Program-made: the position numbers and the translations under genes | In this document: positions 1 to 5,761 of the stretch, in pieces | Layout of the letters: each line of letters opens with the position of its first letter | Position numbering within the stretch: position 1 is the first letter of the stretch | From: Gemmatimonadota bacterium | Lineage (GTDB): Bacteria; Gemmatimonadota; Gemmatimonadetes; Gemmatimonadales; GWC2-71-9 | Direction: 5' to 3' | Assembly (NCBI GenBank): GCA_003221825.1 | Contig: QHUE01000009.1 | Location: forward strand, 1 to 12,213 | DNA: 12,213 nt | The notes under the pieces: model-generated | Seen by the model: only the letters and a program-made list of their open reading frames with translations | Databases searched by the model: none | What the model was told of the DNA's origin: nothing

Positions 1-560
1 GCCGCCCAGGCGTTCGCCGTCAGCGCGTCGGACGCCAGCACGGTGACGGAACGCGCGCTGCCGCGCGGCGCATTGCGCTGCGACGCGGTCCGCACCGACC
101 CGCCCTGCAGATCGACGACCGCGAGCGTGCGCAACGTATTGTCGGGATCCGGAATCCCCACCGCCCGGTGCGTGGGACGCGCGGCCGGGCCGACCCAGAA
201 GTACTGGCCGCCGACGTCGAGCAGCGCACTGTCGACCGCCGTGGCGAGCGCCAGCACGGCGCGATCGAGCGCGTACCCGGGCGCGACGCTGTCGGCCGCG
301 AGCGCGACCCCGGTCCGGCGGCGAATCTCGCCGCGCACGGAATCGATGGCGGCGATCGCGATCCGCCGTTGGCGCAGCGAGTCCACGTGCTCGACGGAGT
401 CGCGCGCCGCGTCGAGAGCGCGCGCGACGCGCGTGCTGTCCACTCCCCACGCGGCCGCGGACATCATCGTCCCCATCACCGGCCAGACGCGCGCGACCCC
501 GGGGCGCGCTTCGGTGCCGCACGCCGCGAGGGCCAGGGACAGTACAAGATTGATTCTCAA
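1..560 (-). CDS. Compact ApbE-like lipoprotein (FMN transferase family), 3' end cut by window
   Basis: The 186 visible residues match the ApbE family (FAD:protein FMN transferase, which attaches FMN to Thr/Ser of exported proteins) in order: MGT at residues 29-31, GYALD at 95-99, LLDVGGQYFWVG at 113-124, VGIPDP at 134-139 and SVTVLASDALTANAW at 171-185. The N-terminus is a lipoprotein signal with lipobox LAAC and Cys14. The start is TTG at 560; an in-frame TAA at 566-564 excludes a longer form, and the next ATG would remove the signal. Oddities: ApbE proteins are usually about 300-350 residues and reach the ADALATA segment near residue 290, whereas this one reaches it near 178, so much of the middle is missing. 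The family KGYA lysine is proline, the HIIDPRTG segment is absent, and the metal-site Thr of DALAT is shifted by one. Membership is well supported; catalytic activity is doubtful. It could be a non-enzymatic FMN-binding relative. Confidence 0.72.
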   Translation of the reverse strand, partial: MRINLVLSLALAACGTEARPGVARVWPVMGTMMSAAAWGVDSTRVARALDAARDSVEHVDSLRQRRIAIAAIDSVRGEIRRRTGVALAADSVAPGYALDRAVLALATAVDSALLDVGGQYFWVGPAARPTHRAVGIPDPDNTLRTLAVVDLQGGSVRTASQRNAPRGSARSVTVLASDALTANAWA

Positions 561-562
561 GA

Positions 563-578
563 TTTATAGTTGAATATA
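563..578. promoter_or_regulatory. Overlapping divergent -10 elements between ApbE-like and kinase genes
   Basis: The 19-base spacer (561-579) is strikingly AT-rich for this DNA. On the plus strand TATAGT (565-570) lies 9 bases before the ATG at 580. On the minus strand TATATT (578-573) lies 12 bases before the TTG at 560. Both placements would start transcription at or just before the start codon, giving leaderless or nearly leaderless mRNAs. Neither gene has room for a Shine-Dalgarno site downstream of its box. The two boxes are offset but overlap the same few bases, so the promoters may compete for polymerase. No convincing -35 element was seen for either. This is a motif-based inference. 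Confidence 0.45.
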
Positions 579-579
579 G

Positions 580-2724
580 ATGGCCATGGATCCGCTGCGA
601 TCACCAGCGCTGCTGTACGTGACGATTGCCGTCGCCCTGATTTTGCTGGGCTCGGGGCTCGTGTTGTGGCGCCTGCGGCAACGGCTGCTGCGCTCCGAGC
701 ACGAGCGGCGCCGCGCCGCAGAGGAGCTGAATCGCCGGCTGTCGGAGCTCTTTTCGCTCCAGGAGCTGTCGTACGTCCTGTCCGACTCGCTCGAGCTGGA
801 CCGCATCGTCGAGCAGGTGGTCCGCTACGCGGTCCGCTTTCTCGACGCCCGGGGCGCGCTGCTGGCGCTGGTCGGGGACACCCCGAGCGACCGGCTCCAG
901 GTCGCTGCCGCCGAGGGAACGCTCGCGTCGCTCCGCGGCCAAAAGATCCAGGCAGACGATTCCGGACTGATCGCCCGCTCCACGGCCCGGGAGCACCTCG
1001 AGCTGATCCGGAATTCCGGCGCCGAGCCCACGGAGATCGTGAAGGGGTTCGAGGCCGCCGCGGCCGCGGCCGTGCCGCTGCGGTCGCATGGCATCGTGAT
1101 CGGCACCCTCATCATCACCGACCCCCGCGAGGGCGCCTTCGTCCCCGAAGACATCCGGCTCCTCTCGACCCTGGCGACCCACGCCGCGGTCGTCATCGCG
1201 AACGCCCGGTTCTTCGAGATGGTACGGCGGGCCAAGGAGCAGTGGGAGACGGCCTTCGACGCCTTGAGCGAGGGCATCGCGGTCGTGGACGACGAGGGGC
1301 GCGTGCGCCGCTCCAATCGCGCGCTCGCCAGCCTGCTCGGCACGCCGCTCCAGAACGTGGTCGGCACCCCGCTCGGCGAGGCGCTGCTCGGCAAACCGCA
1401 CGCGCTGCACGATCTGCTCGCCGCTACGCGCCGCGGCGACCGCCCCGCCCCGCTGGTGGCGCGCTCCGAGCGGCTCAAGCGTGCCGTCCGCGTGAACGCC
1501 GCGCGCATTCCCGGCGCCGCCACCGAGCAGAGCATCGTCGTGATGGTCGAGGACGTGACCGAACAGCAGGCGCTGGAGACCCAACTCGTGCAAAGCGAGA
1601 AGCTCGCCGCGGTCGGCCAGCTCGTCTCCGGCGTCGCTCACGAGCTCAATAACCCGCTGACCTCCATTGCCGGGCTGTCGGAGTTTCTGCTCGAGCAGAA
1701 AGAGCTTGGCAAGAAAGATCGGGGACACCTGCAGGTGATTCAGGAACAGGCCGAGCGCGCGGGTCGTATCGTGCGCAACCTGCTCACGTTCGCCCGCAAG
1801 GGCTCGGCGGAGCGCGTGCCCGTGGACCTGAACGAGGTGATTCGCCGGACGCTGTCGCTCACGGGGTACGACCTGAAGCTCAAGGACATCACGGTGGAGC
1901 GGGAGCTGAGTGGCGCCCTGCCGGACGTATTCGGCGATCGGCACGGATTGCAGCAGGTGGTCCTCAATCTCGTGACCAACGCCGCGCAGGCGGTGGCGGA
2001 AAACCCGCGCGAGCGTCCGCGCGAAATCACCGTGTCGACGTGGTTCGATGGGCAGGTGCATCTGCGCGTCGCGGACACGGGGCCCGGCATTCCCGACGAG
2101 GTCGTGCAAAGCGTGTTCACGCCGTTCTTCACCACCAAGGAGCCCGGCAAAGGAACGGGCCTGGGCCTGTCGATCACCTACTCGATTGTCGAGAGCCACG
2201 GCGGGCAAATCGTCTTGGAGCCGCGCGGCCCACGCGGTGGTGCCGCGTTTCGGGTGGATCTACCGCCGGCCCCGGCGGACGCGGTGCGCCCGGAGCTCAC
2301 CCCCGTCCGCGGCACCCCAACCGTTACGGCGTCCCCGACTGTGAAACGCACGATCCTGCTGGTGGACGCCGATCCCGCGGTACAGCGGACGATCAAGGCG
2401 CTCTTCGCGCGCGACGGCCACGACGTGGAGGTCGCGGGCGATCCGCAGCACGCGCTCGATCTCGCGCTGCGCGGCGGCTTCGATCTCGTCATCACCGATG
2501 CGCGCGCGATGGCGCCGGGGAAACGCGGGACCCTGCTGGCCGAGGAGTTGGTGTCGCGGATGCCGGCGTTGCGGGATCGCATCATCGTCGCGACGGGCGA
2601 CGTACGGCCGACGACGGAAGAGACGCTGGCGCGTCTCGGTGTGCGCTACGTCCGCAAGCCTTTCAACCTGCGCGATCTGCGCGTCGAAGCCGCGCGCTTG
2701 TGGGAGGCGACGGCGCTGTCGTAG
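580..2724 (+). CDS. Hybrid sensor histidine kinase (TM-GAF-PAS-HisKA-HATPase-REC)
   Basis: A 714-residue two-component kinase. One N-terminal membrane segment (about 9-29) is followed by a charged coiled stretch (33-55), a GAF-like domain (about 60-210), a PAS-like domain (about 220-325, beginning EQWETAFDALSEGIAVVDD), a HisKA domain with phospho-His354 in GVAHELNNPLTSI, and a complete HATPase: N box with N463/N467, G1 box D499-TGPGIP, F box FTPFFTTK (513-520) and G2 box GTGLGLS (525-531). The C-terminal receiver (about 588-705) has the acidic pair in LVDADP, phospho-acceptor D640, the conserved Thr in VATGD and Lys in VRKPF. There is no periplasmic loop large enough to sense, so input is probably cytoplasmic through GAF/PAS. 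Start ATG 580 puts the membrane segment right after the N-terminus; ATG 586 is an alternative. No partner DNA-binding regulator is adjacent; the only other receiver in the window is on the motor ATPase at 3514-5706. The ligand is unknown. Confidence 0.93.
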   Translation: MAMDPLRSPALLYVTIAVALILLGSGLVLWRLRQRLLRSEHERRRAAEELNRRLSELFSLQELSYVLSDSLELDRIVEQVVRYAVRFLDARGALLALVGDTPSDRLQVAAAEGTLASLRGQKIQADDSGLIARSTAREHLELIRNSGAEPTEIVKGFEAAAAAAVPLRSHGIVIGTLIITDPREGAFVPEDIRLLSTLATHAAVVIANARFFEMVRRAKEQWETAFDALSEGIAVVDDEGRVRRSNRALASLLGTPLQNVVGTPLGEALLGKPHALHDLLAATRRGDRPAPLVARSERLKRAVRVNAARIPGAATEQSIVVMVEDVTEQQALETQLVQSEKLAAVGQLVSGVAHELNNPLTSIAGLSEFLLEQKELGKKDRGHLQVIQEQAERAGRIVRNLLTFARKGSAERVPVDLNEVIRRTLSLTGYDLKLKDITVERELSGALPDVFGDRHGLQQVVLNLVTNAAQAVAENPRERPREITVSTWFDGQVHLRVADTGPGIPDEVVQSVFTPFFTTKEPGKGTGLGLSITYSIVESHGGQIVLEPRGPRGGAAFRVDLPPAPADAVRPELTPVRGTPTVTASPTVKRTILLVDADPAVQRTIKALFARDGHDVEVAGDPQHALDLALRGGFDLVITDARAMAPGKRGTLLAEELVSRMPALRDRIIVATGDVRPTTEETLARLGVRYVRKPFNLRDLRVEAARLWEATALS

Positions 2725-3035
2725 GCCTCCGACGGCCACCCGAATGTCCCGAGATTCACCGCCCCACCCGGCGCGAACCGCACGCCCTCGCGCAGCAACA
2801 AGGCACGCTGCAGCACCGCGCTGTGATCCTGGCCGGAAAACGAAATGCGGCCCGCGGCGTTGATGACGCGCCACCACGGGACATCGTTGTCTTCGGGAAG
2901 TGCGGAGAGGGCCCACCCAACCGTGCGCGCCGCGCCGGGCCGTCCCGCCAGCCGCGCGATGATGCCGTACGTCGCCACCCGTCCCTTGGGGATGTGACGG
3001 ACCACGCGGTAGATCCGATGATAGAATGGATTCAC
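2646..3035 (-). CDS. Alkyltransferase-like (ATL) DNA-damage recognition protein
   Basis: This 129-residue protein has the DNA-binding fold of O6-alkylguanine-DNA alkyltransferases but lacks the reactive cysteine: the PCHRV motif is PWWRV (53-57), with Trp54 in the Cys position. The nucleotide-flipping Tyr23 (ATYG) and Arg37 (AARTVG) are present. Their spacing to Trp54 (14 and 17 residues) equals Y25-R39-W56 as I recall it for fission-yeast Atl1. ATL proteins bind bulky O6-alkylguanines and hand them to nucleotide excision repair without removing the alkyl group. The start is GTG at 3035, 14 bases after the Nudix stop, so co-expression is likely. A basic tail of roughly 25 residues (SHKRAASTRRSRRLKG and neighbours) extends beyond the usual domain end and is encoded in the 79 bases that overlap the kinase gene on the other strand. 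Confidence 0.88.
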   Translation of the reverse strand: MNPFYHRIYRVVRHIPKGRVATYGIIARLAGRPGAARTVGWALSALPEDNDVPWWRVINAAGRISFSGQDHSAVLQRALLLREGVRFAPGGAVNLGTFGWPSEAYDSAVASHKRAASTRRSRRLKGLRT

Positions 3036-3049
3036 GGGGAGCCCTGGTA

Positions 3050-3502
3050 TTAGCTTACTCGCAGGACGTCTTCCAGCAAGCCCGCGTCACCACCCCCCAC
3101 TATTGACAAAATGTCGTCCATTGCTCTCCGCTCGCGCGGCCAGACGAACCGCCCCGCCGCGTCCCGGGCGCGCAGCCACTCGGCGCGATCGTGCTCGGCC
3201 GAGAGCGTGACCGTCGCCGCGGGTGCGACGAACGCAGCGAACACCGGAATCAGCGCCAGCTCGTCGCTCTTGTGCTGGTAAAACGCTTCCGTGCGGCTGA
3301 GGTTGTAGAATTTCTGCGGCACGAGGCCCGTTTCCTCGCGCAGCTCGCGCAGCGACGCCTGCACCGGCGTCTCGCCGGGCTCGATCGTGCCGTGCACCGT
3401 CTCCCAGGATCCCGGATTGCGGCCCTGCGGACCGCGGCGCAGTGCGAGCACCTCGAGACTGGCTCCCGCGCCGCGCAACGCGTATGTGTCCACGAAGGAC
3501 AC
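3050..3502 (-). CDS. Nudix hydrolase, NudB-like
   Basis: A 150-residue single-domain Nudix pyrophosphohydrolase. The Nudix box is perfect and spans G38 to L60 (G-x5-E44-x7-R52-E53-L-x-E56-E57-x-G59-L60), giving the Mg-binding glutamates. The substrate is a nucleoside diphosphate linked to another group; the sequence alone does not fix which. The preceding SWETVHGTIEPGET and the later EHDRAEWLRA resemble the NudB branch (dihydroneopterin triphosphate/dNTP hydrolases), so a nucleotide-pool or folate role is a reasonable guess. The start is GTG at 3502, 11 bases after the stop of the ATPase-receiver gene; no good Shine-Dalgarno site was seen, so translational coupling is plausible. The ATL gene follows 14 bases downstream. 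Nudix family call is firm; substrate assignment is weak. Confidence 0.9.
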   Translation of the reverse strand: MSFVDTYALRGAGASLEVLALRRGPQGRNPGSWETVHGTIEPGETPVQASLRELREETGLVPQKFYNLSRTEAFYQHKSDELALIPVFAAFVAPAATVTLSAEHDRAEWLRARDAAGRFVWPRERRAMDDILSIVGGGDAGLLEDVLRVS

Positions 3503-3513
3503 CCGAACGGCGG

Positions 3514-5706
3514 TCAGCGGCGTCTGCCGAGGACGGCTTCGAGCCGCGCGGAGAGTGCGCGCGCGCGGAATGGCTTGGTGAGAAAATCGTCGGCACCGAG
3601 CTCGAAGACGCGCACTTCATTGTCTTCGTCCCCCTTCGCGGTCAGCACGATGACCGGGATGTTCGCGGTCGCGGGACGCGAACGCAGGTGCGACAGCACG
3701 CCATAACCGTCGAGGCCCGGGAGATTGAGGTCGAGCACGATGATGTCCGGACCCACGCGATCGACCTGATCGAGGGCCTGCACCCCGTCGCGCGCCTCCG
3801 TCACGATGTAGCCATCCCGCTCGAGCAAGTCGCGCATCACGTTGCGCAGGCTGTCCTCGTCGTCGACGAGCAGGACCTTGGAGGCCGGCTGGCCGTGCGC
3901 GCCTGAGCGACGCGCCGGCGGTGCGGACTCCTCGAGCAGGTCGAAGATTGTGGAGACGGGCGCGGCGGGCTCGAGGGGAACGCCAACGGTCTTCGGCGCA
4001 GGGCGCTGCGGAGCCTCGGCCTCGGCGGGAATGTCCACCACGCGCGTAAGCTCATCGAGCGTAGACTCGCCGCGCGTCACGTGAGCCAGACCCGACTCCC
4101 ACAGCGATTTCATCCCGCCGCGCTGCGCCGCCTCCGCGATCCGGTCCGCCGCTTCCCCGGCGGCGATCAGCCGCTCGAGCTCGGGCGTCATCGTGAGGAT
4201 CTCGAGGATCGAGAAGCGGCCCCGATAGCCCGTCATCGCGCAGTCGGGACAGCCCGCCGCGCGGTACAGCGGCGTCCCCTTGGGGATCCAGCGCCGCAGC
4301 CGCTCGGGCGGCGCCTCCATCCAGACTTCTTTGCACGTCAGGCAGAGCTTGCGCATCAGACGCTGCGCCACGACCCCGCGCAGCGATGCGGCGATCTTGT
4401 AGGACTCGACGCCGATGTCCACGAGCCGGGTGACGGCGTTGGCGGCGTCGTTGGTGTGCAGCGTGGAAAGGACGAGGTGTCCCGTGAGGGAGGCCTGCAC
4501 GGCGATCTGTGCGGTCTCCTTATCCCGGATTTCGCCGACGAGCACGACGTTGGGGTCCTGGCGCAAGATCGACCGCAGGGCGGCGGCGAACGTCAGCCCC
4601 GCTTTCTCCTGCACCTGCACCTGCACGATCCCCTGCATCCGGTACTCGACCGGGTCTTCGACGGTGACGATGTTGACGCCTTCGCTCTTGATCTGGTTGA
4701 TCGCGGAGTAGAGCGTCGTCGTCTTGCCGGATCCGGTCGGCCCCGTCACGAGCATGATGCCCTCGTGGTTCTCGAGCAGCCGCTTGATCGCTTCCGCTTC
4801 ACCGGGGTTGAGACCGAGCGTGTCGAGCGATTTGACCGTGGCGCGGGAATCGAGGATGCGGATCACGACTTTTTCGCCGAGCTGCGCCGGCAGCGTCGAG
4901 ACACGCAGGTCGATCGGCTGGCCGTTCACCGCAACGCGCGCGCGGCCGTCCTGGGGCCGCAGACGATCGGCGATGTCGAGGGAGGACATGATCTTGATGC
5001 GGGAAATCAGCGGGAGCCCGGCCTGGCGCGGAATCTTCATGACCTGCCGCAGGACGCCGTCGATGCGATAGCGCACGGCGACGCCGCCTTCTTCGGGCTC
5101 GACGTGGATATCGCTCGCGCGTGACAGAATCCCTTCGGAGATGATCATATCCACCAGGCGCACGACGGGCTTTTGGCTGGCGTCCGCCTCGGAGATGTTG
5201 AGCTCCTCCGGCGGCGCATCGGTGAGCGTCGTCAGGACTTCCTGGTCGCCCATCCCCTCGAGCAGCTTGTCGATCGCCTTCTCCGCCCTGTACATCTCGT
5301 CGAGCTTCTCGCTGATCTTGGAAGGCGCGAGCAGGAACAGCCGGATCTCGCGCGCGGTCGCGAAGGCGAGCGCCTTTTCGGCGTCGAGATCGAATGGGTT
5401 CGCCGTTCCCAGCTCGAGAAACGAATCCGTCAGGCGCAATGGCAGAACGTGATAGCGGCGGGCGAGCTGCTCGGGCACGCCGTCCCGCGCTGTGAGATCG
5501 ATCTTGGAAGGGTCAGCGACCTTCAGGCGGAAGCGCTGACACAACTTCTCGATGATCTGGGCGTCGGTCGCGATCTTCTCGGCGACCACGCAGTCCCACA
5601 GCGTCCGGCCGGACTCCGACTTCCCCCGGAGCTCCAGCAGGCGCTCGGGCGTCAGGCCCTCAATGGATTGGGCCAGCCATTCGTCGGGGAATGCGGTTAC
5701 GGGCAT
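3514..5706 (-). CDS. GspE/PilB-type secretion or pilus assembly ATPase fused to a C-terminal receiver domain
   Basis: This 730-residue protein powers a type II secretion system or type IV pilus from the cytoplasmic side. In order: an N-terminal MshEN/GspE-N region (about 1-150), the ATPase core with Walker A GPTGSGKT (322-329), Asp box around TVEDPVE (348-354), Walker B VVLVGEIRD (387-395, Glu392), His box HLVLSTLHTND (410-420), and a tetracysteine zinc site C455/C458/C486/C489, typical of GspE and PilB. After a Pro/Ala-rich linker (about 560-608) comes a full response-regulator receiver (609-730) with D615/D616, phospho-acceptor D659 in VLDLNLPG, T689 and K711. Most family members end near residue 560-570, so the receiver is an extra module. 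The MshEN c-di-GMP motif looks degenerate (TLW where RLG is expected). Start ATG 5706 has a GGAGG site 7 bases upstream. No other secretion or pilus gene is in the window, so GspE versus PilB cannot be decided. Confidence 0.93.
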   Translation of the reverse strand: MPVTAFPDEWLAQSIEGLTPERLLELRGKSESGRTLWDCVVAEKIATDAQIIEKLCQRFRLKVADPSKIDLTARDGVPEQLARRYHVLPLRLTDSFLELGTANPFDLDAEKALAFATAREIRLFLLAPSKISEKLDEMYRAEKAIDKLLEGMGDQEVLTTLTDAPPEELNISEADASQKPVVRLVDMIISEGILSRASDIHVEPEEGGVAVRYRIDGVLRQVMKIPRQAGLPLISRIKIMSSLDIADRLRPQDGRARVAVNGQPIDLRVSTLPAQLGEKVVIRILDSRATVKSLDTLGLNPGEAEAIKRLLENHEGIMLVTGPTGSGKTTTLYSAINQIKSEGVNIVTVEDPVEYRMQGIVQVQVQEKAGLTFAAALRSILRQDPNVVLVGEIRDKETAQIAVQASLTGHLVLSTLHTNDAANAVTRLVDIGVESYKIAASLRGVVAQRLMRKLCLTCKEVWMEAPPERLRRWIPKGTPLYRAAGCPDCAMTGYRGRFSILEILTMTPELERLIAAGEAADRIAEAAQRGGMKSLWESGLAHVTRGESTLDELTRVVDIPAEAEAPQRPAPKTVGVPLEPAAPVSTIFDLLEESAPPARRSGAHGQPASKVLLVDDEDSLRNVMRDLLERDGYIVTEARDGVQALDQVDRVGPDIIVLDLNLPGLDGYGVLSHLRSRPATANIPVIVLTAKGDEDNEVRVFELGADDFLTKPFRARALSARLEAVLGRRR

Positions 5707-5712
5707 GCGGCT

Positions 5713-5735
5713 GCCTCCAAGCTAGTCCCGGAGGC
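5713..5735 (-). promoter_or_regulatory. Shine-Dalgarno site of the ATPase gene inside a possible hairpin
   Basis: Read on the minus strand, GGAGG (5718-5714) lies 7 bases before the ATG at 5706 and is a strong ribosome-binding site. The same bases form the 3' arm of a perfect 6-base inverted repeat, GCCTCC (5735-5730) and GGAGGC (5718-5713), with an 11-base loop. If it folds in the mRNA, the stem would mask the ribosome-binding site. The short stem makes this only a possibility. Confidence 0.4.
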
Positions 5736-5761
5736 TCCAGGCGCCTAGACGTCTCGTTTTT

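Noticed and set aside
43..573. Plus-strand open frame of 176 codons opposite the ApbE-like gene
   Set aside because: It has no recognisable domain, is low-complexity Arg/Ala/Ser, and is explained as a GC-rich shadow of the minus-strand lipoprotein, which has clear ApbE motifs.
601..2208. Long minus-strand open frame of 535 codons under the kinase gene
   Set aside because: Its translation is Arg/Gly/His-rich with no domain, while the plus strand encodes a textbook kinase. Long antisense frames are expected at this GC content.
2718..2733. GTCG/CGAC inverted repeat at the kinase stop codon
   Set aside because: The stem is only 4 bases with no T-run, so it is not distinguishable from chance in this GC-rich sequence.
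4081..5124. Plus-strand open frame of 347 codons opposite the ATPase gene
   Set aside because: No motif or signal is seen, and the minus strand has a complete GspE/PilB ATPase in this interval.
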